Source of the DNA: Ctenosaura bakeri
Lineage: Eukaryota > Chordata > Lepidosauria > Squamata > Iguanidae
Direction: 5' to 3'
NCBI GenBank assembly: GCA_948474755.1
Contig: CAOLHI010001841.1
Coordinates: forward strand, 186,001 to 250,000
DNA length: 64,000 nucleotides
How positions within the stretch are numbered: the stretch's first letter is position 1; each line of letters opens with the position of its first letter. A program made the translations under genes and the position numbers. This document shows, piece by piece, positions 34,221 through 44,735 of this stretch. Under the pieces are notes generated by a model. It saw nothing but the letters and a program-made list of their open reading frames with translations. It was not told the DNA's origin and made no database searches.

Positions 34221-35004
34221 CAGCAGTTCTCAACCTGTGGGTCGCGACCCCTTTGGGAGTCGAACGACCCTTTCACAGGGCTCACCTAAGACCATCGGAA
34301 AATACATATTTCCAATGCTTAGGCTCCATTCCCTCCTCGGTGGTGGTGTGCAAGCGCAAGCCACGCGCTCACATCCTCCTGTCCCCTTTGGCGGGAGCGC
34401 GTGTGGCCACAGCATCACCACAGCAGGAGTGGTGGTGCGCAAGCGCGAGCCACGCGCTTGCATCCTCCTGCCCCCTGTTCAGAAGGGACTGAAATCGCTC
34501 CCCTTCTCCGCTACCAGGAGAACCTCCCATCTGATGAGCCAGCTTCGGGGGGTGGCGGCAGCATGGGGGGCAGGCCCCTCCTTGCCACGGCCCCTGCCCC
34601 ACTCGCCATGGAAGGGGGCGCTGCGGAAGGGCCAGGGGGCCATAAGGCAGCACTTTTCCGGGGGGGAAGCTGCGCCCAGCACAAAAGACAAAGGCACTGG
34701 GATTCCTACACACACACCCAGCTAGGGTTGACACTCTGGAAATTTTTCCCACACTGCCCCCCCCCAGCGGAAATGAGAGCAAAGCAGAAGCAGAGCCCAG
34801 GGGGGTTCTCGGAGTTTTTTCCCAGGGGAGACGCGTGGCTCCTCTTTCCCTCCTGCCTGCCCCCCCTCATTCCTGGCCAGTGAGGCAGCCTTTGCCGGGG
34901 GGGAGGCATTGTAAATAATAAATAAATAATTTTATGGTTGGGGTCACCACAACATGAGGAACTGTATTAAAGGATCACAGCATGAGGAAGGTTGAGAACC
35001 ACTG
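34221..35004 (+). mobile_element. SPIN-like hAT transposon with GC-rich interior
   Basis: Left end CAGCAGTTCTCAACCTGTGG then GTCGCGACCCCTTTGGGAGT. Right end ...GAGGAAGGTTGAGAACCACTG. An exact 8-bp duplication TTCTAGAG flanks it (34213-34220 and 35005-35012), the hAT signature with the usual CTAGA core. The ends match my recollection of the SPIN ('Space Invader') hAT family, reported as horizontally transferred among tetrapods including squamates. Known short SPIN MITEs are about 200 bp. Here about 600 bp of GC-rich sequence (about 34315-34910) lies between the ends. No transposase motif is visible in its open frames. Confidence 0.85.
34339..34480 (+). repeat. Diverged direct repeat inside SPIN-like element
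   Basis: Two units start near 34340 and 34429 (spacing about 89 bp), sharing GTGGTG(T/C)GCAAGCGC then AGCCACGCGCT and CATCCTCCTG(T/C)CCCC. GC-rich. Confidence 0.8.
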
Positions 35005-35012
35005 TTCTAGAG

Positions 35013-35394
35013 CACTACAATCCACTTCCCTGAACTACAGTTCCCAAAAATAGCTTGAGGGTAAAGGGACTGGGGATTAAATCAATTTGGTTCATAAAGG
35101 AATTGTAAATTGGGCAGATCAGAATTTTGTAACTTCCTGCATATTAAAAACAAACACAATGAATTTCAGCTCTGTCTCTATCCTGAACAGGAACACTCCC
35201 ACTGAAAGGTGAGGATAGACTGCAGTACTTTGCTGGAGGTCTCATTTGCCCATTCTTGATCCTAGTTACAAGCTGACAGTAGCCTTTACTGAATTTGCTT
35301 TGCTTTGCTTTAAGATAAGGTGTCAAAACTTTCATCCCAAATGTGATTTTTATTGTTGTTTTTGTTACCTGTACATCCCTCAGCTCTGTGTATT
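35013..35394. other. Unassigned sequence
   Basis: No recognised feature. Confidence 0.35.
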
Positions 35395-35830
35395 CTAGCT
35401 GGGTGAGAGCAACCAAGATGGCAAATTCCCATGATGAAGGGTTGAGGGACTTGGATATTTTTTGCCTGGAGGACAGAAGACCAAAAGGTGATATGATAGC
35501 TCTCTTAAATATCTGAAGATCTGTCATGTGAAAGATGGAGCAATCTTGTCTTTTGGTGCTCCAGAAAGTAGGACCCAAACCAACTGCTTCAAATTACAAG
35601 AAAAGTGATTCCAACTAAACATTGGGAAGAACTTCCTGGTGGTAAGAACTACTCAGCAATGAAATGCCCTACTTGAAAAGTCAGTGGATTTTCTTTCCTT
35701 GGAGATTTTTTTGGTAGAGATTAAATGATTAGTTCTTATGAATGATTTAGAAATGGATTCCTACATGATGAGGGAGGGGGGTGGACCAGATAGCCCTTGA
35801 GATCCTTTTAACTCCATGATACTAAGGGTT
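35395..35830 (+). mobile_element. CR1 LINE 3' fragment, old
   Basis: Follows CR1 blocks in order: GAGGACAGAAGACCAAAAGG (LEDRRPKG, in the place of the LQKRRLRG block of copy B), KDGAILSFGAPESRTQTNCF-like codons, LNIGKNFLVVRTTQQ-like codons, then GGGGGGTGGACCAGATAGCC in the 3' region. Heavily diverged, with indels. Confidence 0.7.
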
Positions 35831-36879
35831 ACTTTACTGAACTGTTCCAGCCCCTTTTTGTGCCATCAAGAGCTTTTACATGACCCTGTGACAATGTATA
35901 GTTTTGTTCTTGCTATATTTAATGATCAGTAAAATAGGGACTCACGAGGAGTATTTATGAAAATGGGAAGCATGTTCTCTAACAGTTCACAGATGAAATG
36001 GGGACATTTTTTCAACATCCCTATTCTGATACCAACATCATAGGCAAGATTTCCTTCCTCTCGCCCTTTTTCATTATTGTGGGCTCTGCACCAAGAGCCA
36101 TCCCTACCACAAGGCAGTGTGCCCCATGCAGCAGAATGCTGGGGTTTTTGGAGGAACCCTTCCTTAAACTAGCCTGCTCCCCTCAGTGCAGTGTACAATG
36201 CAGCCTTGAAGTCATTGCTGAAGTAAGAAACTGCCAGTCTTTTTACCCACTGTTTGAAGGGAGGGGGCTGCCCTCCTGGTCTCACCACAGGCAGCAAAAT
36301 GCCTTGGGAAAGTCCTAACACCAACCTCATTTCTTTATTCTGAAATAGCCTGTCCTCCAGGCATTTAAAAAAATCAACATTGTATTTCTTCTTTTGGTTA
36401 ACAATATACTAGAAAACAAAATTTCTGCCAAGGGTCTATCAGCAGCTGGAGATAGATATCTGTTGCTGCAGTATGGTAATAGTGTCATCATACTTATTCA
36501 AGACTCTGAACCAAGAGCCTTCCCTACTATTGGGCACAGGGAGATGGATGCCTTGTAGTATTCATAAGCCTGAATTTGCACACAACCCTTATATTTAATT
36601 TCTAATATATTTAATTTGATTAAGACCCTTGGGATGAAGATGAGCTCTGAACAGTGACAAATCAAGGTAGTCACAGGTAGAAGATTTTGGTAAGTATTCT
36701 CCAAAAGCAAAAGGAAAAAAAAATAGGGACAACAATGTATCCTATCTCAGAAATAGAGAATGTTCAACATACATAAAAACAAATCATTGCAACCCCAGTT
36801 GAAGCATACTAAGAAATAATGTATGAAATCCTTAATGTAAATGAAGAATGGGACAAATTAAATACATGATCTGCCCTGT
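35831..36879. other. Unassigned sequence
   Basis: 36080-36310 looks like a decayed dispersed repeat (GGCAGTGTGCCCCATGCAGC and GGCAGCAAAATGCC), but I cannot name it. No exon. Confidence 0.35.
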
Positions 36880-37960
36880 TATATTTCATGCTGTTTTATT
36901 AAATTGTTTGTCAGATTTATATTTTTGCCTTTCTTGCAAAAATAGGAGTCAAGGTGGTTTACAATAAAATTAAAGAAAAAAAAATACAATTAAATTTTAA
37001 AGCAAGTGTTAAGTGTAAAAGATTAAAAGCGTGAAATTTAAAGATACACAACTAAAAGAAAACACAGCATCTACCTGGTTAAAAGCCTTTGTGCAGCAAC
37101 TGAGATCTATTGCTAAAGGCCCATTGTTGTTACTGCATGCCTTCAAGTCATTTCCAACTATGGCAACCCTAAGATGAACTAATCATGAGGTGTGCTGGGG
37201 CTTAGAGTGTGTGACACACCCAGGGTCATTCAGTGGGTTACCATAGTTGAGCAGGGAATCAAACCTCAGTCTCCAGTGCTTAAAGTACACCACCACACTA
37301 GCTCTCTGCCTGAATGAAAAGGTTTTTGCCTGCCAGCAAGAAGACAAAAAAAGAAAGCTAGTTTGGTTTCCTCAAGCAGAGGGTTACAGAGATGGGAGCA
37401 ACCAAGCAGAAGGCACTCTGTCCCATACCCCCACTGAACATTCTTCTAGGGTGGACAAGGCCTCTTATGAAAATCTCAGAATCCATATGGAAGAATATGG
37501 TCCCTCAGACAGCCTAGCATTCGGAGTTTTATAGGTCATAAACCAGCACTTACATGGAAACAAACATGTGCATGGAAACAAATTGTAGCCAACTGAGTTT
37601 CTGAAAACAAGAAGTCCCTTGTCGCTTGTACCTGGCTGCAGTGAAGAGTCTGGCCACAGCATTCTGAACCATTTCAAAACACTTCTAAAAGTATTCATGG
37701 GCAGCTCCATGCACAATGAATTACAATAGCCCAGATGGATGTAAAATAAGACATGTATCACTGTAGCCAAGTCAGATGTCTGAAGGAATGGAGGGGCCAT
37801 CTCGCACAATAGCCTCAGTGGCATAAAACATATGTGTAGTCAACACTGAATCCTGGACATCTAGGTAGAAAGATGAATGCAGGAGTGCACCCAAAATTCA
37901 CACCTGAATCTCCAAAGGGAATGTAGCTGCGTTCAGCACAGCAGGCGTATTATTCAGAAT
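36880..37960 (-). mobile_element. L2-type LINE, 3' half, with nested SINE
   Basis: Minus-strand translation from about 37930 downward gives pieces resembling LGVLLHSSF...VQDSVLTTHM, then HPSGLL*FIVHGAA, QNAVARLFTA and RYKRQGTS. This is the L2 order after the RT (LGVxLDS...; YCNALYxGLP; QNAAARLLTG). A SINE is inserted at 37124-37308. The 3' tail is A/T-rich to about 36880. Many stops. Confidence 0.65.
37124..37308 (-). mobile_element. tRNA-derived SINE nested in L2
   Basis: Minus-strand copy with body GGTGTGTCACACACTCTAAG and tail GACTTGAAGGCATGCAGTAA. Head near 37308 reads GAGCTAGTGTGGTGGTGTAC. Confidence 0.75.
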
Positions 37961-39110
37961 CAGAAAAATTAAATTGATAATTGAATCTTCCATACAGGCC
38001 ATTTTCCCCAATTTAAAGCTCATTATCAAACTCAAAGTGCCTCTGTTTCCCAGCATTTTCTTTAACACGTTTGGGCTGATAGAAAACTGTTTTGATACCA
38101 ACAGTAGGTGTAATTTGTGTACAAAAAGGAAAGCAAACCTAAACATAGGAAATTGTGTGTGTGTTTTAAGCAAGAAGGTCTGTTACTGATGATTTCAACA
38201 AAGTGATACTATCATTTTGAACAGATCCACGTGGGTGTGAGCATGCTAAGGCTTAGGCAAATTCAAGGTTGTTCTAATACTCACTGAGATACTTCCAACA
38301 TGTTCTACTGTCAGTTTTAAACAGAAGGGATCTTGAGCCTGTTCTGTCAACACATTGGAACTGATGGTCCCCTACTAGCACAGAATACTACACAGGATGA
38401 GTACATCTCATGATTTTTTAAAAAAAGATTTACTTTTTATTTAAACTTTTTACAAAATTACATTGGCTTAATGGCAAAAGGAGAAATCAGCCTGAACAAA
38501 GTTGTAAAAAGAACAGAAATTTTAAAAAATCTAAAACAATATAACATTCCACTTAGTCAACTTATGTGTCAACTCAATATTAACAGATCAAAATATACTG
38601 ACTACACATCTGTTTTCTAGTTGTAAATGGTTAGAATAGGTTAATCCCAAAGTTCAAATGTTATTCTAGATCTAATTCATCTCTTAAATATAAAGACTTG
38701 ATGATTTCAGTTCTTTGGACAGTGATGCACTTGGAAATCACTAAGCCCTGGAAACTCACCAAAGAACACCTCCCACCCCTGGCTAAAGAGACTGTGGTCC
38801 ATCGCTCTTGAGTACATCTCATCCTTGAAAGGAGAACTGTGTTCCCAGAAGTCTGGTCCTCCATCAGCCTACCTCATACATGATAGCCCACTATTTCAGA
38901 CACACAAACGCGTGAATGCTTATGTATCTATCCACACAAGGGAAGCACAGCAGAGGACTAACTTAGGGCTTCCTCTTCCATTAGGCAGATAGAAACTGCC
39001 TCAGTTGGAAACTGCTAAAGGACAGCAGCAACAGCACCCCCCAACTGTTTCTTTTGAACCCCCTGGCCTTTACCCTCTTTCTTGGAGGATGGAGCTACAT
39101 GTAACACACA
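37961..39110. other. Unassigned AT-rich sequence
   Basis: No recognised feature. The frames at 37898-38189 and 38661-38864 have no family motif. Confidence 0.4.
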
Positions 39111-39565
39111 GGCCTTTTCCGCATTTTATTTTTAAAACAGGGCAGTGCGTCCTCCAGCGAGGACGTTGGCACTTGAGGGCGAACTGGGTCCAGATTACTT
39201 TATGTATGTCTAGACTTCAGCCCGCTCCGGAACAACCAGAACTGGTGGTTCACCGTGCTATTGAAAGACTGATTAAAAGAGGTCTTTCAATAGCCCGGCA
39301 CGCCCCAGTCCGTCGCTGCGCTAATGTGTAGATCTGCAGGCTGGCGCCAGCACGAGGCTGCAGATCTTCCGGAGGCAGGCTTCCGGCTGGCGAGCTTTTC
39401 CGGTTGGTGGAGAGCCTCCACCAACTGGAAGCCTCCATTTTCATCCCCGGAGAGTGTGTAGCGCGGGCACGCGCTGCTCCGGATCAGAGTGGATCGTTGG
39501 GGGGAGCATGCCAGTCCGGTGAGTAACAGACTGCCCTGTTTTCCCCCCAAAGTGCAAAAAAGCCC
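39111..39565. mobile_element. Hairpin-rich DNA transposon, PIF/Harbinger-like
   Basis: Ends GGCCTTTTCCGCATTTTATT...AAAACAGGGCAGT and, inverted, GGGCTTTTTTGCACTTTGGG...AAAACAGGGCAGT form a terminal repeat of about 37 bp. Exact 3-bp duplication ACA (39108-39110 and 39566-39568). The interior is GC-rich, with perfect stems GCTATTGAAAGAC/GTCTTTCAATAGC (39257-39269 and 39282-39294) and GTTGGTGGAG/CTCCACCAAC (39403-39412 and 39416-39425). No transposase. Confidence 0.75.
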
Positions 39566-39772
39566 ACAGTCTTATCTTTTACTTCCTAAATATCAAAGAG
39601 TCAACTGCCTGATAGTGAACACTTGCAAACTTCCAAAAATGAGATAATGGATCACCAAGAAAGAAGGACACAGAACCTGCTAACCCATTTATTATTTAAA
39701 GTATTTCTGTATTGCCTCCCAGGCTTCAAGAGCTCCTGAAGCAATGAACAAATAAAAACTAATTAAAACAAG

Positions 39773-39957
39773 TGTTGTTGTGTGCCTTCAAGTTGTTTCC
39801 AACTTATAGCAACCCTAAGACAAACCTATCATGGGGTTTTCTGGGGCTGAGAGTGTGTGATACGCCCAAGATCACCCTGTGGGTTTCCATGGCCAAACAA
39901 GGAATCTCCAGGGGCATAGTTCAATGCTCAAACCAATACATAATGTTGGCTCTCAAC
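39773..39957 (-). mobile_element. tRNA-derived SINE nested in L2
   Basis: Minus strand: tail CTTGAAGGCACACAACAAC at the left, body GGTGATCTTGGGCGTATCAC, head near 39957 (GAGCCAACATTATGTATTGG). Family member with eroded B box. Confidence 0.8.
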
Positions 39958-40676
39958 TAAAATAATACTGAGATAAAAACATTTTTAGGACACATCAAAA
40001 CAGTCTTTAAAAACTCCTAAAAACAATCTAAAAGTGATCCTAGAATCCCATTCTGAACATTTAAAACAACAGTTTCAAACATTGAATGCCATGCAGAACA
40101 GCACTGTTTTGGCTGCCCAGCGAAAGCTTAAAAGAGATGGGGCCCATCTATCTTCCTTGGGTAGGGAGTTCCAAAGTTGGTTTTCCCACAGACGACCAGC
40201 ACTTCCATCTTGTCTGGGTTAAACCTCAGTCTATTCACTCACATCCAGTCTTTTATTGCATCCAGATAATGATTCAGTACTACCACAACTTCCTTGCCAT
40301 CACTTGTAAAGGAGAGATAGAGCTAAGAATCTTCAGCTTACTGATGACCCCAGCCAAAAAGCTCTGGATGACCTCTCCCAGAAGCTTCCCGTAGATGTTG
40401 AAAAGTATAGGGGACAGTATTGTGACCCCTGTAGAACCACACAGGTTAACGGCCAAAAGACTGAACTACAGTCCCCAAGCACCATGCTCCAAGGTTGTTC
40501 AGCCAAGAAGGACTAGCACCATGGCAAAGCAATGCCAACAAGCCTCATATCAGCCAGACAATCCAGAAGGATACCATGGTCAATAGTATCCAGTGCTGCT
40601 GAAAAACCCAGGAAGACCAATAGGGACACACTTCTCTGTCCAACCTTCAGTGTAGGTCATTTAGCAAGTTTGCTCA

Positions 40677-40879
40677 GGCCATTCCTGCCCTATACTTGTT
40701 ATAGTGCTGTTATTCCACTTTCAACCTCCTGTGGAATTCTGGGGTTTGTAGTTTACTGAGGTCAAAAAGCTCTCTGGCTGAGAATTCTAAATGCCCTTCC
40801 CTAAACTGCAAACCCCAGCATTCCACAGGGTGTTGAAAGTGGAATAATAGCACTATAACAATGTAGAGCAGAAATGGCC
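40677..40879. mobile_element. Palindromic GGCC MITE
   Basis: A 203-bp fold-back, GGCCATTCCTGC...GCAGAAATGGCC, with paired TTCCACTTTCAACCTCCTGT arms. Flanks TCA and TTA agree at two of three bases. Nested in L2. Confidence 0.8.
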
Positions 40880-40951
40880 TTAGTCTGTTTCTCATCCATA
40901 ACCAGGCCTGAACATAGGTTGGAATGGGTCCAGGTAACCTATTTGTAATTT

Positions 40952-41207
40952 GGGTCCTTCCACAGTACAGTATAATTGTTTATTAGAGTCCACAGGACAT
41001 AGTTATAGTGCTGTGTTTCCATTTTACCTGCCATGGCAACATCATGTGGCATCCTGAGACTTGTAGTGTGATGAGCCATCGGAGGAGCTCTCTTACTGAA
41101 AATTCTAAACACTTCTCCCTTAGCTGCCAATCCCAAGATTCCATATGATTTGCCATGGCAGTTAAAGTGGAATAGTAGCCCTATAATCATGTCATCTGGA
41201 AGGGCCC
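40952..41207. mobile_element. Palindromic MITE, related subfamily
   Basis: A 256-bp fold-back, GGGTCCTTCCACAG...CTGGAAGGGCCC, with inner arms TTCCATTTTACCTGCCATGG and the complementary CCATGGCAGTTAAAGTGGAA. Similar in plan to the GGCC MITEs but with different inner sequence. The target duplication is unclear (TTT/TTG). Confidence 0.65.
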
Positions 41208-42891
41208 TTGGTCATAGCATTGCACTTGTATATGCAGGTTATCCTGGGATGTGGCTCCTGGAAGGAAAGTAGATTTAGTGGCTCCACCATCTACCACCAT
41301 TTTGCATCTGGTTCCCTCCTCCTGAACTACTTTTCACCTGGCTTTGAATGAAGGTTGAATTTAAAATCAGTACCGATCTTGTAACTGAGATCTTTCCACC
41401 CTGGCAGATTGAATCTCCTGCACCATTGGCAGTTACATTCCTCATGCTTTTGGCAACCTTTCTGGTAATATAAGCAAAAAGCCCTCAGATAGAGATGGCT
41501 GGTATAGTGTGATGTATAAGGGACCAATACTCCCATTAGGCACAGTGAGTCTAAACCATCGGGACTATTAAAGGTTTCCTGCCCAAACACAGAATCACTA
41601 CAGTCTGGATCACTCAATACTGCAGCTTTTATGAAGAGCCCAGTTAAATGTTTTCTGCTGTTCCACAATTTTTCACAAAGTGCTCCTCAGAGGGAACACT
41701 GCTCCTTTGTATATTGCTGATTTTTCTTTAAGATACAGAAAAGCATAAAGTAGAACTATATGCCACAATCCTACTGATCTAGTATTACAAGCAAAAAAGA
41801 AAGAGAAAGAGAGATTCATATGATAATTCTTATAGGCAGAAATCTTTGTAGCTTTTAAGATGCTTTGAGGAACTAGGTCGATGTTAAGACTCAGTCTTGT
41901 TTGTTCAGGTGGAAGAAGATGGCCTTTGGATAATGTTCTGTGCAACTCAGTGGCCATTTGGATTTCGCCTCAAATCCTTTGCAATAATTCACAGGCATTT
42001 CAAAAGATTCAGATGACCAGCAGAGATTTACATTTTGAACCAATGTCAGCTTTGCTGAATTCTGAGTTCAATTTGCTGAATTGTGTAGCACGGCTGAACC
42101 TGCATCATGCAATAGCAGAAGGAACTAGCAAACCAGTCAGAACTATCTGCTTGCTAGCAGAACAGATTTGATTTAACTCGCTATTGACAGTTCCCTCACG
42201 GATGTTGTTTTGTTCATTCTGCTTCCGACCGTTAATGTCTTCAGTGCTTTTTTATGGCCCAAATTCTTTGAGTGTTGCATTTTTTTTCCCCTTCACAACT
42301 AGCAACAATGAAGATGGCTCCATTTATGCTCGTGGTGGGAACTTGTTAAGCAGACCACTGTAGCTCACTTGCTGATTTATGAGTGGTTGAGATACTTTAG
42401 TTTATTCATCTTCATCAATTAAGAGGAGGAAGCAGGTAAGCAAACTCAGGATTAGACTCTTTTAAATGACTACCGGTTGGAGACCAGCCTCAGCTTTATG
42501 CCCTGCCTACACTTGGCAAGGTGGAACAATTGCAGTCAGTTTCTTCTTATGATATTTGGAACACGCTAACATCTCCTCATAGGAATTCATCAAGAGTCAT
42601 GGCAGACAAATTTGGTGTCCTACATCAATTTCAGCTTTCTCCCACTAGAAAAGAGTCATAGCTCAATGAAGTTGTATTTGCTTTTGCGTTCAGAAGGGCC
42701 CAAATTCAGTTCTCAGCATTTCCAAACAGAAGACACTCAGGCAGACACTCCCAGAAAATATTTGTTGGTCATTAGGCCAGAATTTAGAAAAATTACTTCT
42801 TGGACTGCATCTCTCAGAATCTTCCAGTTAAAGGATCCGCAACTGGTTCAAAAAAGTAATTTTTCCAATTTCTAGGCTAGACTAAGAGTGG
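41208..42891. other. Unassigned sequence
   Basis: No exon or named repeat recognised. Frames of up to 113 codons lack motifs. Confidence 0.4.
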
Positions 42892-43262
42892 AGAACATGT
42901 GGCCGTCCTGATACTATTTGACCATACTCCCTAACTGTCCCAATTCATCAGGGACATCCCAAGTCATCCCACTTTCTCCATAACTTTTAAAATATCCCAG
43001 CTTCTCTATTCTCCTCCGTCTTGCCCTCTTTGTCTACAGATTACTTCAGCTGCTGCAAAGTGCATTATAAGTAGCCTATATATGTTCTTCCTTATCAATA
43101 ACTTTTGCCATCTTGACCACATCTGATGTTGCTTGGCCACACTTGTCCTAATTTTTGTCTGTGAAAAAGACAACCAGCCCCAGTCAGCATAATCAATGGT
43201 GAAGGAATATGATAATTAGAATCCAGCAACATCCAGAGAGCCGCACATTCCCCATTCTTGGA
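42892..43262. mobile_element. hAT-like MITE split by a dispersed repeat
   Basis: Left part GTGGAGAACATGTGGCCGTC and right part AGAATCCAGCAACATCCAGA...GCCGCACATTCCCCATTCTT are the two ends of the hAT-like MITE family. The middle, 42927-43172, is foreign. Confidence 0.6.
42927..43172. repeat. Unnamed dispersed repeat, copy 2
   Basis: Second copy of the repeat at 14895-15235, inserted into a hAT-like MITE, which helps define its edges. No coding motif. Confidence 0.5.
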
Positions 43263-44479
43263 CTAGGCAATACTAGGCTGGAAGAACCAATGGTCTGACA
43301 TGGTATAAGCAAGATTAAAACTGCTGCTACTGTTTGAATCCTCTCTTTTCTCTGATTTTGTGTGAGTGTGTACACATATGCATAAGCTACTTGTACATGC
43401 AAAGCCTGCCAAGAAAGAGAGTAGCTTAAGGACCTTCTCCTTGCCATGAAAGGCCAGTTTTGTATCATGACCTGTACTTTATATAGAGTAAGCTGACTTA
43501 TACCCAGACCACTTTTCCATTTTGGCCAGTACTGTCAACACTAACTAGCAGCAGCCCTCCGAGATTTCAGACAAGCCTTTTTTCCAGCCTTAACAGGAGA
43601 TGTCAGAAACTATACCTTGGTCTTCCAAAGTAGGTACCTTAACACCAAACTGTGACCCCTTAGGCAGGATCGCATTTAAGTACAGTACACCTTATACAGT
43701 ACACCTCTGCACGGACAAGCGTAAGGTCACTCAAAGCATCGCATCCCATTATAGTCAATGGACATCACAGGCACATACACATTGAATCCATTGACGACAA
43801 TGGGATGCAACACTCCCTTTTTTTGTTTTATGTGGGGTTCCTGGAATGGAAACCCTGCATATACAGTGGATGTATCTGTATTCATCCTCTTGTTACCCAC
43901 TCCCAACTGTTCAGCCTGAGCTACTGCCACCCAGCAACAGATCCTGGGCTTCCGAGCATCCATTTTAGTAGTGGCTGCAGAAAGGCTTGGGCAACCTCCA
44001 CAAAACGCAAAAGTGGGTTTGTAGAGAGAGAAGCAAGATTCTGTCATTTTTTCTGTCTGTGACCTAAGAGCTCAAGGCAGGTGACAGGATATGAACAGTA
44101 TTTGATACACAAGCATCTTCTCTTGCATTTTGGAGCACATGTTTCACAGGTGCAGATATATGAACCTTTTCTCCCCAAGCTCTAGGGGCATTTTTTTTTC
44201 TACATTTGATTACGTGGATGATCAAACACATCAATAACCCTAGTAACAGCCACAGCTCTGCAATTATTAAACCAGATTCACAGTCCTGGAGGCTTTGTCA
44301 AAAAGAAATGTACTCTATACATAGACAAAGAGAGAATTACTAGATGAGAAGATGGTTTCAGGGCTGTGAGGCCCTATACTGATTTTGTTGTTGCAATGTT
44401 TCATGTCTTATATATTCTGCTATATGCATTTGTATGTACTTTTGCATTTAAAATAGGATCAGGACCCTTACAGCTGATG
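43263..44479. other. Unassigned sequence
   Basis: Nothing recognised. Confidence 0.4.
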
Positions 44480-44521
44480 GCTCATGTTGCACAGTTGAAG
44501 GCTCATGTTGCACAGTTGAAG
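44480..44521. repeat. Exact 21-bp tandem duplication
   Basis: Two identical 21-bp units (core CTCATGTTGCACAGTTGAA) at 44480-44500 and 44501-44521. Confidence 0.9.
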
Positions 44522-44639
44522 CAGCACCATGTACTTGATAAAGCAAGTCAGCAGAAACCAAACTCCAACTGACTGGAGAGAAGATGCGCCAGAACAGTGG
44601 AGTCCTGTCTTCAGATAGCCCAGTCTTTTTGCCCTCCAG

Positions 44640-44735
44640 TTTCCATAATCCTTCTCCACTGACCATGCTGCTAGAGATGGGATTTATACTCCAACAATAT
44701 CTGGTACGTTGCAGCTTGCCCATCCCTATCAGAGA
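44640..44735. mobile_element. hAT-like MITE fragment
   Basis: TCCACTGACCATGCTGCTAG, ACTCCAACAATATCTGGTAC and GCTTGCCCATCCCT follow the right half of the hAT-like MITE. Confidence 0.6.

Larger units (their letters stand above)
39680..40935 (-). mobile_element. L2-type LINE with nested SINE and MITE
   Basis: On the minus strand the RT half of L2 can be followed. Blocks are: CTATTGACCATGGTATCCTT (IDHGILL) near 40590, a LADMRLVGIALPW-like block, VVLQGSQYCPLYFSTSTG (the VPQGSVLSPxLFNIYM region, altered), a LEPVNRLRLNPDKMEVLV-like region near 40215, then the 3' tail GGAGGCAATACAGAAATACT near 39700. A SINE (39773-39957) and a MITE (40677-40879) are nested. The L2 is the oldest component. Confidence 0.75.

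Noticed and set aside
34237..34883. Frames of 137-162 codons on both strands in the GC-rich region
   Set aside because: GC-rich sequence leaves many frames open by chance. They overlap each other on both strands, are Gly/Pro/Ala-rich and show no conserved motif. Kept only as cargo of interest, not as genes.
44480..44521. CRISPR-like array
   Set aside because: Only two adjacent 21-bp copies without spacers, in vertebrate DNA. It is a simple tandem duplication.
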